Assembly (NCBI RefSeq): GCF_001428745.1
Contig: NZ_LMIO01000001.1
Coordinates: 954,818 to 1,018,817, forward strand
DNA length: 64,000 nt
DNA from: Leifsonia sp. Root227
GTDB taxonomy: Bacteria; Actinomycetota; Actinomycetes; Actinomycetales; Microbacteriaceae
Reading direction: 5' to 3'
The translations under genes were made by a program, and so were the position numbers. Shown here piece by piece: positions 53,622-64,000 of this stretch. The notes under the pieces were generated by a model. It saw nothing but the letters and a program-made list of their open reading frames with translations. It searched no databases and was not told the DNA's origin. Positions within the stretch are counted from its first letter, which is position 1; every line of letters begins with the position of its first letter.

Positions 53622-54680
53622 ATGACTTTCCAGGTAGCCGTAGCCGGAGCATCCGGTTATGCGGGCGGAGAGCTCCTGCGGATTCTCGCCGGTCACCCCG
53701 ACTTCGAGATCCGCACCGTCACGGCGCATCAGAACGCCGGACAGCCGCTCATCGCCCACCAGCCCCATCTCCGTTCCCTCAGCCACCTCACGCTCGTCGA
53801 GTCGACCGCGGAGAACCTCTCCGGTCACGACGTGGTGTTCCTCGCCCTCCCGCACGGCAAGTCCGGCGAGATCGCCGCCCAGCTCCCCGCCGACACGCTC
53901 GTCGTCGACTGCGGCGCGGACCATCGGCTCGAGAGCCCAGAGTCGTGGGCGGCGTTCTACGGCGGCGAGTACTTCGGCTCGTGGGCGTACGGCGTCCCCG
54001 AACTGCCGCTCGGCACTGCGCAGGACGGGTTCGGCAAGCAGCGGGATGCGCTGGCCGGGGCCACCAGGATCGCCGCCCCCGGCTGCAACGCCAGCGCCGT
54101 CTCGCTCGCCCTCGCGCCCGGCATCGCTGCCGGGCTGATCGAGGAGGAGGACATCGTCGCCGTCCTCGCAGTCGGCCCGTCCGGCGCTGGCAAGAGCCTC
54201 AAGCCGATGTACCTGGCGAGCGAGATCCTCGGCTCGGCCAACCCGTACGCGGTCGGTGGAACGCACAGGCACATCCCGGAGATCCAGCAGAACCTGCGGA
54301 AGGCCGGGGCCGCGCATCCCACGGTGTCGTTCACGCCGGTGCTCGTGCCGATGTCGCGGGGCATCCTGGCCACGTCGACCGCGCGCCTCAAGCCGGGAGT
54401 AACGGCCGAGCAGGTGCAGCAGGCGTGGGAGGCGGCGTACGCGGGCGAGACCTTCGTGCAGGTGCTTCCAGCGGGAACCGTTCCGCGCACCGCTGACGTG
54501 CTCGGCGCGAACACCGCGCTGATCGGCGTCGCAGTCGACCACGAGGCCGGTCGTGTCGTCACGGTCCTTGCTCTCGACAATCTCTACAAGGGGACGGCCG
54601 GAGCGGCCATCCAGTCGGCCAACATCGCCCTGGGTCTCGACGAGACCGCGGGCCTGACCGTGAACGGAGTGGCACCGTGA
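53622..54680 (+). CDS. argC: N-acetyl-gamma-glutamyl-phosphate reductase
   Basis: A 352-aa NADPH enzyme for the third step of arginine synthesis. The Rossmann motif [18 protein letters not shown] is at the N-terminus. The catalytic Cys is in [14 protein letters not shown] and the His in [14 protein letters not shown]. It is the first structural gene of argCJBDF-argGH and overlaps argJ by 4 bases. It is preceded by an Arg-rich leader ORF and possible attenuator. Confidence 0.96.
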   Translation: MTFQVAVAGASGYAGGELLRILAGHPDFEIRTVTAHQNAGQPLIAHQPHLRSLSHLTLVESTAENLSGHDVVFLALPHGKSGEIAAQLPADTLVVDCGADHRLESPESWAAFYGGEYFGSWAYGVPELPLGTAQDGFGKQRDALAGATRIAAPGCNASAVSLALAPGIAAGLIEEEDIVAVLAVGPSGAGKSLKPMYLASEILGSANPYAVGGTHRHIPEIQQNLRKAGAAHPTVSFTPVLVPMSRGILATSTARLKPGVTAEQVQQAWEAAYAGETFVQVLPAGTVPRTADVLGANTALIGVAVDHEAGRVVTVLALDNLYKGTAGAAIQSANIALGLDETAGLTVNGVAP

Positions 54681-55846
54681 GCGTCACAGCAGCATCCGGA
54701 TTCGCCGCAGCGGGAGTCGCCGCCGGCCTCAAGGCCAGCGGGAAGCGCGACGTCGCGCTCGTGCAGAACCTCGGCCCGCTCAACGCGGCGGCCACGGTGT
54801 TCACCACCAACAGGTGCCAGGCCAACCCTGTGATCTGGAGCAGGGAGGTCATCAAGGACGGCGTTGTCTCCGCGATCGTCCTCAACTCCGGTGGCGCCAA
54901 CTGCTACACCGGCGCACAGGGCTTCCAGACCACGCACGCCACGGCCGAGGCCGTCGGCGAGCGGCTCGGCGTCTCGGCCGGAGACGTCCTCGTCTGCTCG
55001 ACCGGCCTGATCGGCGACCAGCTCGACCTCGGCAAGCTCACCGCCGGGGTCGCAGCGGCCAGCGCAGCGCTCGCTGCGGATGCCGGCTCTGCAGACGCGG
55101 GGCTCGCCGCCGCTGAGGCCATCATGACAACCGACACCATCCCGAAGCAGGCGGAGCACCGCTCACCTGCAGGGTGGACGGTCGGCGGCATGGCGAAGGG
55201 AGCCGGGATGCTCGCGCCCGGCCTCGCCACGATGCTCGTCGTCATCACGACGGACGCCGTGCTCGACTCCGCCCAGCTGGATGCGGCGCTCAGGACGGCG
55301 ACCCGCGTCACCTTCGACAGGCTCGACTCCGACGGCTGCATGTCGACGAACGACACGGTCGCGCTGCTCGGCTCCGGCGCGAGCGGCGTCGCAGCGGACG
55401 AGAGCGAGTTCGCGGCAGCACTCACCGAGGTGTGCCGCAGCCTGGCAGAGCAGTTGCAGGCCGACGCCGAGGGCGCATCCCACGACATCGCCATCGAGGT
55501 GGTCAACGCGGCCAGCGAGGACGACGCCGTGACGGTCGGACGGGCCGTCTCCCGCAGCAACCTGTTCAAGGCCGCGATCTTCGGCAACGACCCCAACTGG
55601 GGCCGTGTGCTCGCTGCGGTGGGCACGACCGATGCCGAGTTCGACCCGTACGGCATCGACGTGGCGATCAACGGCATCCAGATCTGCACGGCGGGGGAGC
55701 CTGACCAGCCGCGCGAGCTCGTCGACCTCACGCCGCGCGCCGTGCACATCCTGATCGACCTGCACGCAGGCGACCAGGCGGCGACGATCCTGACCAACGA
55801 CCTCACGCACGACTACGTGCACGAGAACAGTGCGTACGCGAGCTGA
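54677..55846 (+). CDS. argJ: Glutamate N-acetyltransferase / amino-acid acetyltransferase (ArgJ)
   Basis: A 389-aa ornithine acetyltransferase that recycles the acetyl group between N-acetylornithine and glutamate. The self-cleavage site is in [20 protein letters not shown], where Thr of ATML becomes the N-terminal nucleophile of the beta chain. The conserved end [16 protein letters not shown] is present. Whether it also makes N-acetylglutamate from acetyl-CoA (bifunctional) cannot be told here. It overlaps argC by 4 bases. Confidence 0.95.
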   Translation: MSVTAASGFAAAGVAAGLKASGKRDVALVQNLGPLNAAATVFTTNRCQANPVIWSREVIKDGVVSAIVLNSGGANCYTGAQGFQTTHATAEAVGERLGVSAGDVLVCSTGLIGDQLDLGKLTAGVAAASAALAADAGSADAGLAAAEAIMTTDTIPKQAEHRSPAGWTVGGMAKGAGMLAPGLATMLVVITTDAVLDSAQLDAALRTATRVTFDRLDSDGCMSTNDTVALLGSGASGVAADESEFAAALTEVCRSLAEQLQADAEGASHDIAIEVVNAASEDDAVTVGRAVSRSNLFKAAIFGNDPNWGRVLAAVGTTDAEFDPYGIDVAINGIQICTAGEPDQPRELVDLTPRAVHILIDLHAGDQAATILTNDLTHDYVHENSAYAS

Positions 55847-55847
55847 C

Positions 55848-56783
55848 ATGAGCGACGAGACGACCGCACCAGACGCCGCAGAGACGGGCGCCGCAGAGAC
55901 CGCAGAGCGGCGCGACGCCACCGCGAAAGCCGAGACCCTCATCGAGTCGCTTCCCTGGCTGAAGCGCTTCCACGATCAGATCATCGTCGTGAAGTTCGGC
56001 GGGAACGCGATGGTCAGCGAGGAGTTGCAGCACGCGTTCGCCGAGGACATGGTCTACCTGCGCTACGCGGGCATCCGCCCTGTCGTCGTGCACGGAGGAG
56101 GGCCGCAGATCTCCGCGATGCTCGACAGGCTCGGCATCGAGTCGGAGTTCCGCGGCGGCTACCGGGTGACGACGCCGGAGGCGATGGATGTGGTGCGCAT
56201 GGTGCTCACCGGCCAGATCAACCGGGAGCTCGTCAGCAGCATCAACAAGCACGGGCCGCTCGCGGCTGGGATCTCCGGTGAGGACGCCGGGCTGTTCCAG
56301 GGGCGCAAGCGCGGCACGGTCGTCGACGGCGTCGAGGTCGACCTCGGACTCGTCGGCGACGTGATCGGCGTGAACCCCGAGGCGGTGCACGCCCAGCTCG
56401 ACGCCGGGCGCATCCCTGTGGTGTCGTCGATCGCGCCGGACATCGACGATCCAGGGCACTCGCTCAACGTCAACGCGGATGCGGCTGCCGCAGCGCTCGC
56501 CGTCGCGCTCGGCGCCGCGAAGCTCGTCATCCTGACCGACGTCGCCGGCCTGTACAGCGACTGGCCGAACCGCGACTCGCTGCTGTCCAAGATCGACGCA
56601 TCCGAGCTGCGTGCCCTGCTGCCGTCGCTCGAGTCCGGCATGATCCCGAAGATGTCCGCCTGCCTGGATGCCGTCGACGGCGGCGTCGCGAAGGCCGCGA
56701 TCATCGACGGGCGCATCCCGCACTCGATCCTGCTCGAAGTCTTCACCCAATCGGGGATCGGAACGGAGGTGGTGCCATCGTGA
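55848..56783 (+). CDS. argB: Acetylglutamate kinase
   Basis: A 311-aa amino-acid kinase that phosphorylates N-acetylglutamate. [13 protein letters not shown] is the ATP-phosphate motif, [10 protein letters not shown] the substrate loop, and [20 protein letters not shown] the ATP-binding part. The N-terminal helix [14 protein letters not shown] is the kind found in hexameric, arginine-inhibited NAGKs, so feedback inhibition by arginine is likely. ATG 55848 lies one base after the argJ stop; the extra 30 acidic residues before the helix look disordered. Confidence 0.95.
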   Translation: MSDETTAPDAAETGAAETAERRDATAKAETLIESLPWLKRFHDQIIVVKFGGNAMVSEELQHAFAEDMVYLRYAGIRPVVVHGGGPQISAMLDRLGIESEFRGGYRVTTPEAMDVVRMVLTGQINRELVSSINKHGPLAAGISGEDAGLFQGRKRGTVVDGVEVDLGLVGDVIGVNPEAVHAQLDAGRIPVVSSIAPDIDDPGHSLNVNADAAAAALAVALGAAKLVILTDVAGLYSDWPNRDSLLSKIDASELRALLPSLESGMIPKMSACLDAVDGGVAKAAIIDGRIPHSILLEVFTQSGIGTEVVPS

Positions 56784-57994
56784 GCACCAGCACGACCACG
56801 GACTGGACCGACCGGTTCGGCCACACCATGATGCGCACCCTCGCAACGCCCAAGCTGATGCTGGCGCGCGGGGACGGCTGCCGCGTCTGGGACGTCGACG
56901 GCAACGAGTACCTCGACTTCCTCGCGGGGATCGCCGTCAACTCGCTCGGCCACGCGCATCCCATGCTGGTGGATGCGGTCAGCCGCCAGATCGCGACCCT
57001 CGCGCACGTCTCCAACTACTTCGCGACCCCGCCGCAGCTCGAGCTCGCCGAGCGGCTCACCAGGATCACCGGCGCGGGCGACGCAGGCCGCGTGTACTTC
57101 TGCAACTCGGGAGCAGAGGCGAACGAAGCGGCGTTCAAGCTGGCGCGGCTGAACAGGTCGGGCGGGCACCGCACCCGCGTGCTCGCGCTGAACAACGCGT
57201 TCCACGGCCGCACGATGGGGTCGCTCGCGCTCACCGGCAAGCCGCCGATGCGCGAGGCGTTCGAGCCGCTTCCTGCCGGAGTCGAGCACATCGACACGAC
57301 GATCGAGGCGCTGGAAGCCGCGATCGACGACAGGGTGGCCGCGCTCTTCATCGAGCCGATCAAGGGCGAGGCAGGGGTCATCGACCTGCCTGCCGGGTTC
57401 TTGAAGCGTGCAAGGGAGCTGACGGAGCAGCACGGCGTGCTGCTCGTCATCGACGAGATCCAGACCGGGGTCGGCCGCACGGGACGCTGGTTCGCGTACG
57501 AGCACGCCGGCATCCTCCCGGACGCCGTCACGGTCGCCAAGGGCATCGCGGGTGGCGTGCCGATCGGCGCCCTGGTCACGTTCGGCTGGGCCTCCGAGCT
57601 GTTCTCGCAGGGTCAGCACGGCTCGACCTTCGGCGGAAACCCGCTCGCGACAGCGGCGGGCAACGCCGTGCTCGGCGAGATCGAGCGCGCCGACCTGGTC
57701 GGCAACGCCGAGCGCCGAGGCGAGGAGCTGCGCGCGATCATCCGCGCATACGACTCCCCGCTGATCGGCGAGGTGCGCGGCCAGGGGCTGTTGATCGGCA
57801 TCGGCCTGACGGAGGGGGATGCGCACCGCCTGTCGGATGCGGCACTCGCCAACGGCCTGATCATCAACGCCCCCAACGAGTCCAGCATCCGGCTGGCCCC
57901 TCCGCTGATCGTCGGCGACGAGGAGGTCGCAGAGTTCCGCGAGCGATTCGGCCGAGCCCTCGCTTCCATCCACACCACAGGAAAGAAATCATGA
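56780..57994 (+). CDS. argD: Acetylornithine aminotransferase
   Basis: A 404-aa class III PLP aminotransferase that converts N-acetylglutamate semialdehyde to N-acetylornithine. Motifs are [44 protein letters not shown] and the PLP-lysine motif [19 protein letters not shown] 56780 overlaps the argB stop. Family members may also act on succinyldiaminopimelate in lysine synthesis. Confidence 0.95.
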   Translation: MSTSTTTDWTDRFGHTMMRTLATPKLMLARGDGCRVWDVDGNEYLDFLAGIAVNSLGHAHPMLVDAVSRQIATLAHVSNYFATPPQLELAERLTRITGAGDAGRVYFCNSGAEANEAAFKLARLNRSGGHRTRVLALNNAFHGRTMGSLALTGKPPMREAFEPLPAGVEHIDTTIEALEAAIDDRVAALFIEPIKGEAGVIDLPAGFLKRARELTEQHGVLLVIDEIQTGVGRTGRWFAYEHAGILPDAVTVAKGIAGGVPIGALVTFGWASELFSQGQHGSTFGGNPLATAAGNAVLGEIERADLVGNAERRGEELRAIIRAYDSPLIGEVRGQGLLIGIGLTEGDAHRLSDAALANGLIINAPNESSIRLAPPLIVGDEEVAEFRERFGRALASIHTTGKKS

Positions 57995-58920
57995 CCAGGC
58001 ACTTTCTGCGCGACGACGACATCACCCCCGCCGAGCAGGCCGAGATCCTCGAGCTCGCGGCCCAGCTCAAGAAGGACCGCTTCTCCGCCAAGCCGCTCGC
58101 CGGCCCGCAGACGGTCGCGGTGATCTTCGACAAGTCGTCGACCCGCACCCGCGTCTCGTTCGCCGTCGGCATCGCGGATCTCGGCGGCAGCCCGCTGATC
58201 ATCTCGACCGCGAACAGCCAGCTCGGCGGCAAGGAGACCCCGTCGGACACGGCGCGGGTGCTGGAGCGCATGGTGTCTGCCATCGTCTGGCGCACATACG
58301 CCCAGTCCGGACTGGAGGAGATGGCGAAGGGCACCACCGTCCCCGTCGTCAACGCGCTCTCCGACGAATTCCACCCGTGCCAGATCCTGGCCGACCTGCT
58401 CACCATCCAGGAGAAGCGCGGCTCGCTCGCCGGGCTCACGCTCACCTTCTTCGGCGACGGCGCCAGCAACATGGGTCAGTCGTACGTGCTCGCCGGGGTG
58501 ACGGCAGGGATGCACGTGCGCATCGCATCCCCGGCCGACTACGCACCGTCGGAAGCGGTGATCGCGGACGCGAACGCCATCGCGGCGCAGACCGGCGGCT
58601 CCGTCACGCTGTTCACCGACCCGCACGAGGCGGCAGCCGGCACCGATGTGATGATCACCGACACCTGGGTGTCGATGGGCAAAGAGGACGAGAAGGCGGA
58701 GCGCATCGCCGTCTTCGGCGGCTACCGCGTGGACGCCGCCCTCATGGCGCTCGCCGAGCCGGACGCCCTGTTCATGCACTGTCTTCCCGCCGACCGTGGT
58801 TACGAGGTCACGGCCGACGTCATCGACGGCCCTCAGTCGGTCATCTGGGACGAGGCGGAGAACCGCCTGCACGCCCAGAAGGCTCTGCTGGTCTGGCTGC
58901 TCGCGAAGAACGCCGCCTAG
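57991..58920 (+). CDS. argF: Ornithine carbamoyltransferase
   Basis: A 309-aa transcarbamoylase. The carbamoyl-phosphate motif STRTR lies in [15 protein letters not shown] in [12 protein letters not shown], and the ornithine-binding loops include VSMGKE and HCLP ([10 protein letters not shown]). The ATG overlaps the argD stop (ATGA). In many actinobacteria argR follows argF; here argG comes next with only 46 bp between, so no argR is in the cluster. Confidence 0.96.
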   Translation: MTRHFLRDDDITPAEQAEILELAAQLKKDRFSAKPLAGPQTVAVIFDKSSTRTRVSFAVGIADLGGSPLIISTANSQLGGKETPSDTARVLERMVSAIVWRTYAQSGLEEMAKGTTVPVVNALSDEFHPCQILADLLTIQEKRGSLAGLTLTFFGDGASNMGQSYVLAGVTAGMHVRIASPADYAPSEAVIADANAIAAQTGGSVTLFTDPHEAAAGTDVMITDTWVSMGKEDEKAERIAVFGGYRVDAALMALAEPDALFMHCLPADRGYEVTADVIDGPQSVIWDEAENRLHAQKALLVWLLAKNAA

Positions 58921-58966
58921 CGGCACTCCCTAGAATCTTTTACGAACCACAAGCTGAAGGAGAATC

Positions 58967-61637
<2,671 letters not shown>

Positions 61638-61638
<1 letters not shown>

Positions 61639-61769
61639 TGAGCGGTTCCCGGCCGGACAAGAAGTCGCCGAAGTATCCGTGGATCATCCCGGCGATCGTG
61701 GTGGTGGCGAGCCTGGTGATCGTGATCGGGCTGATCGTCACGGTCGTCGTCGGCGGCCGGATCTTCTAG
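61638..61769 (+). CDS. 43-aa single-pass membrane protein
   Basis: A short ORF beginning at the ATG that overlaps the argH stop by one base. It has a basic N-terminus (SGSRPDKKSPKYP), one strongly hydrophobic helix (residues 15-38, AIVVVASLVIVIGLIVTVVV) and ends GGRIF. Its coding potential rests on the coupling to argH and the clean topology. No family is recognised. Confidence 0.55.
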
Positions 61770-61783
61770 CGGAGCGGTCGGCG

Positions 61784-62443
61784 ATGACGGACGACGACCG
61801 GGACGGACCGGCGGCCGGGCTCTTCCTGCCCAGCCGCGAGTTCTTCCTGGCGTCGTCCATCGACGTCGCCCCGCGCCTGCTCGGCGGCATCCTCCGGCAC
61901 GAGTCGCCGGAGGGCGCCGTCTCGCTCCGCATCACCGAGGTCGAGGCGTACATCGGCGACGGCCTGGACCCCGGCTCGCACGCCTTCCGAGGCCGCACCA
62001 AGCGCAACGCGGTCATGTACGGGGAGCCAGGCCACCTCTACGCGTACTTCACCTACGGGATGCACGTCTGCGCCAACGTGGTCTGCTCGCCGCCAGGAGA
62101 GGCCTCCGCCGTGCTGCTGCGCGGTGCGGAGGTCGTCGAGGGCGAAGAGCTGGCGACGCTGCGCCGCTCCGGGCCCACCGGACGCGTCGTGCCGCGGCGC
62201 GACCTCGGCAGGGGACCGGCGCGCCTCGTCGTCGCCGCCGGCATCACCCTCGCCGACGACGGCGCCGACCTCTACGCTCCGCCGTTCTCGCTGCGGCTGC
62301 CGCGCATCCCGCTGCCGCACGAGACCGGCCGGCGTACCGGGGTCTCCGGCGCCGGCGGGGGAGCGGCGTTCCCGTGGCGGTACTGGCTGCCGGGGGAGAG
62401 CTCGGTGTCGCCGTACAAGCGGCACCCGAAGTCGCACGACTAG
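61784..62443 (+). CDS. DNA-3-methyladenine glycosylase (Mpg/AAG)
   Basis: A 219-aa base-excision-repair glycosylase of the AAG family. Conserved stretches are LLGGILRHESPEGAVSLRITE (with the activating EVEAYIG Glu), GSHAFRGRTKRNAVMYG, the Tyr-rich HLYAYFTYGMHVCANVV, and RRDLGRGPARL. Its place between argH and tyrS is shared with other actinobacteria. ATG 61784 is chosen. It removes alkylated purines in the cytoplasm. Confidence 0.92.
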   Translation: MTDDDRDGPAAGLFLPSREFFLASSIDVAPRLLGGILRHESPEGAVSLRITEVEAYIGDGLDPGSHAFRGRTKRNAVMYGEPGHLYAYFTYGMHVCANVVCSPPGEASAVLLRGAEVVEGEELATLRRSGPTGRVVPRRDLGRGPARLVVAAGITLADDGADLYAPPFSLRLPRIPLPHETGRRTGVSGAGGGAAFPWRYWLPGESSVSPYKRHPKSHD

Positions 62444-62473
62444 GGCGGAGGCTCCGCGCCGTCGATCGTCCAG

Positions 62474-63070
62474 CTAGCCTGCGGCGATCCGGAACAGGGC
62501 GGCGCAGACGCACGCCCAGACGAGGCTGGTCAGCGTGCCGATGATGAACCGCTCGCGCGCCTCTGCCGCGTCCAGCTCGGTGAAGCGGCCGACGCCCTTG
62601 ATGGCGACGAGCACGGCGATCGCCTCCGGGAACCCGGCGATGATCGCGCCGGTGGTCGCGAAGCGCTCCAGGAAGCCGATCGTCGTGCCGCCGCGCAGCA
62701 CCTCGCGGGTGCCGTCGTGGCCGTCGACGCGGTCGTGCACGACGATGCCGCCGTTGGCTCCTGCGACTGTGGCTCTGGAGGCCAGGGCGAGCACCACCTG
62801 CGATGCCGGCCCTCCTCCCGCGACGCTCAGAGCGATGGCGACGATGCCGATGAGCACCTGGAACACCAGGGGTGCGTGCTGGCCGGGCAGGATCACCAGC
62901 ACGACGGCGATGGCGAGCAGCCCGGACGCGACGTAGACCAGGGGGCGGCGAGGCGACCGGAGGGTGGCGACCATGCAGCACAGGGACGCGATGGAGAGCA
63001 GGAGGGCGAACGACCAGGCCACGATCGGCCCGATCACTCCGAACAGCGAGTGGATGGGGATGGTGGTCAC
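62474..63070 (-). CDS. SatD-associated membrane protein
   Basis: A 198-aa protein with about four to five helices, beginning VIGPIVAWSFALLLSIASLC. A loop between helices contains NGGIVVHDRVDGHDGTREVLRGG. It overlaps the satD-like gene by 4 bases and is the second gene of that operon, a pairing seen in several actinobacteria. Its function is unknown. Confidence 0.75.
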   Translation of the reverse strand: MTTIPIHSLFGVIGPIVAWSFALLLSIASLCCMVATLRSPRRPLVYVASGLLAIAVVLVILPGQHAPLVFQVLIGIVAIALSVAGGGPASQVVLALASRATVAGANGGIVVHDRVDGHDGTREVLRGGTTIGFLERFATTGAIIAGFPEAIAVLVAIKGVGRFTELDAAEARERFIIGTLTSLVWACVCAALFRIAAG

Positions 63071-63702
63071 GCTCTCTCCGTTCGCGGCTCTGCAACTGCG
63101 TGCCCGTCTCCGTCATCGGCACGCGCCACCAGCCTAGTCAGAGCAGGCACGGCGGCCAGCTCGACACGGAGGTTCGCCGCGCGGGCCCTGTCGTTGGCGG
63201 ACTGCGGTGTGATGCCGAGGCGCGCCCCTGCCTCCGCCTGGGTGAGGCCGGTCACGATCAGGTCGTAGAGCTCCCAGCCCGCCTCGGACCGGCCGGCGCG
63301 GATGGTGAGGAGGAGGTTCAGCAGCGCTTCCGCATCGGCGGCGGCCTGCGCGGAGTCCAGAGCCTCCGCTGCGAAGCGGGTGGGGGCGCGCTTGGCCCTG
63401 GTGACGGCCTCCCTGGCGGCGATGAACGCATCCCCTGCTGCCTCGCGGGTCTCCTTCGGCAGCGGGGTGCGCACGGCTCCGATGCCGAGGCCGACGCTCC
63501 ACGCGTCGTGCCTGGTGAGCTCGAGCGCGAGGTCGACGGCGGCGTCGGGGTGCGCGGTGAGCGCCTGGACCTCGTCGCCGGCATTGCGGTCGACGGGGAG
63601 GGCGAGGCGGCCGGAGTATCGGCGGTTGAGGTCGTCGACGGTTTCGGCGACGATGTCTGGCCGACTTCTGCTGTCGACCTGATCTGCGGTGATGACGTAC
63701 AC
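63067..63702 (-). CDS. SatD family protein with C-terminal HTH
   Basis: A 211-aa protein of the SatD family, named after the acid-tolerance operon of Streptococcus mutans. The N-terminal domain starts YVITADQVDSRSRPDIVAE. Near residues 150-190 an HTH can be read (TGLTQAEAGARLGITPQSAN), so it may bind DNA. It is transcribed away from tyrS, and three identical-period palindromes lie just upstream of its start. Autoregulation through these is inferred. Confidence 0.78.
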   Translation of the reverse strand: MYVITADQVDSRSRPDIVAETVDDLNRRYSGRLALPVDRNAGDEVQALTAHPDAAVDLALELTRHDAWSVGLGIGAVRTPLPKETREAAGDAFIAAREAVTRAKRAPTRFAAEALDSAQAAADAEALLNLLLTIRAGRSEAGWELYDLIVTGLTQAEAGARLGITPQSANDRARAANLRVELAAVPALTRLVARADDGDGHAVAEPRTERA

Positions 63703-63717
63703 GCGAGCGCTCCCTTC

Positions 63718-63737
63718 ATCAGGTCTGAGGACCTGAT
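63718..63737. promoter_or_regulatory. Palindromic operator 1 of the satD-tyrS region
   Basis: ATCAGGTCTGAGGACCTGAT, a near-perfect 20-bp palindrome 16 bp upstream of satD. It is the first of three at a 29-bp period. Confidence 0.75.
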
Positions 63738-63746
63738 TCGGATCAT

Positions 63747-63766
63747 ATCAGGTCTACAGGCCTGAT
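63747..63766. promoter_or_regulatory. Palindromic operator 2 of the satD-tyrS region
   Basis: ATCAGGTCTACAGGCCTGAT, with the same ATCAGG/CCTGAT arms, exactly 29 bp from operator 1. Confidence 0.75.
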
Positions 63767-63775
63767 TCCAGTGCG

Positions 63776-63795
63776 ATCAGGGCTGTAGGCCTGAT
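63776..63795. promoter_or_regulatory. Palindromic operator 3 of the satD-tyrS region
   Basis: ATCAGGGCTGTAGGCCTGAT, exactly 29 bp from operator 2 and 34 bp from the tyrS -10 hexamer. Confidence 0.75.
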
Positions 63796-63828
63796 CTGCG
63801 GAGGCGCGGCGCCGCGCGATCCCGCTGA

Positions 63829-63834
63829 TAATCT
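63829..63834 (+). promoter_or_regulatory. Leaderless -10 hexamer for tyrS
   Basis: TAATCT ends exactly 6 nt before the GTG at 63841. Confidence 0.55.
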
Positions 63835-63840
63835 GAGTGC

Positions 63841-64000
63841 GTGTCCGACTCCGAAACGCTCAACGCACAGGCCAACGATCCGTCCTTCGACGACGTCTGG
63901 GATGAGCTGGTGTGGCGCGGGCTCATCCAGGTCTCCACGGATGAAGCAGCGCTCAAACAGCTCCTCGCCGGCGAGCCGGTCACCTATTACTGCGGCTTCG
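63841..64000 (+). CDS. tyrS: Tyrosyl-tRNA synthetase (5' part)
   Basis: The first 53 codons of a class I synthetase, cut by the window end. The visible part has [20 protein letters not shown] and ends at TYYCGF, the first strand of the Rossmann catalytic domain just before the HxGH motif. The location after argH and mpg is the conserved actinobacterial order. It is transcribed from a probable leaderless promoter. Confidence 0.9.
   Translation, partial: MSDSETLNAQANDPSFDDVWDELVWRGLIQVSTDEAALKQLLAGEPVTYYCGF

Overview
The window is high-GC DNA from an actinobacterium, most likely a member of the Microbacteriaceae (Leifsonia-like). The evidence is the GC-rich codon usage, the sigH-rshA / aroA / rsgA neighbourhood, a fused E2-E1 oxoglutarate dehydrogenase (Kgd), GuaB1, a DUF1844 gene next to infC, and the order infC-rpmI-rplT-trmH-pheST-argCJBDF-argGH-mpg-tyrS. 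It reads as ordinary chromosome with a few accessory inserts. Genus-level assignment is inference.

Layout. 0-1.2 kb: the end of an oligopeptide ABC importer. 1.2-5.1 kb: peroxiredoxin, rsgA, aroA and the divergent redox-stress pair sigH-rshA. 5.1-11.9 kb: a VOC protein, kgd, guaB1 and a proline-rich membrane protein. 12.0-15.3 kb: two CNNM/CorC-type (DUF21-CBS) membrane proteins behind a leader with an acidic/proline upstream ORF, then a kinase-like phosphotransferase. 15.3-23.0 kb: mixed metabolic and membrane genes (hydrolase, old yellow enzyme, HAD, NnrD, YceI, GT87, thiamine-binding protein, MFS). 23.1-26.2 kb: a LuxR-type two-component operon with a second, kinase-like membrane protein lacking kinase motifs. 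26.2-30.4 kb: metX and metY flanking an SDR and a K+ channel. 30.4-42.4 kb: nucleotidyltransferase, MFS, phosphoribosyltransferase, ung, GNAT, lipoprotein, SMR pump, a GntR(YtrA)-ABC operon, amidase and a PLP decarboxylase. 42.4-45.3 kb: DUF1844, infC (AUC start), rpmI, rplT and trmH. 45.4-49.65 kb: an accessory insert (DHA2 pump/TetR, then a lower-GC lipoprotein-lipase pair). 49.7-61.6 kb: pheST and the arginine operon. 61.6-64 kb: a tiny membrane protein, mpg, a satD operon and the start of tyrS.

Regulation is unusually readable. At least fifteen genes have a TANNNT hexamer ending 6-8 nt before the start codon, the arrangement of leaderless actinobacterial transcripts. Upstream ORFs precede the CNNM operon (acidic/Pro N-terminus), the arginine operon (Arg-rich, with mutually exclusive stems and no argR in the cluster), the DHA1 MFS gene and an alpha/beta hydrolase. 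sigH has a SigH-type promoter and two possible starts.

The most interesting candidates are: (i) the lipase-lipoprotein pair at 48.0-49.65 kb, which resembles a secreted phospholipase toxin with a lipoprotein immunity partner; (ii) the arginine leader-peptide attenuator before argC; (iii) the possible Mg2+-sensing leader ORF before the CNNM operon; (iv) three 20-bp palindromes at an exact 29-bp period between satD and tyrS. No tRNA, rRNA, CRISPR array or insertion sequence was recognised.
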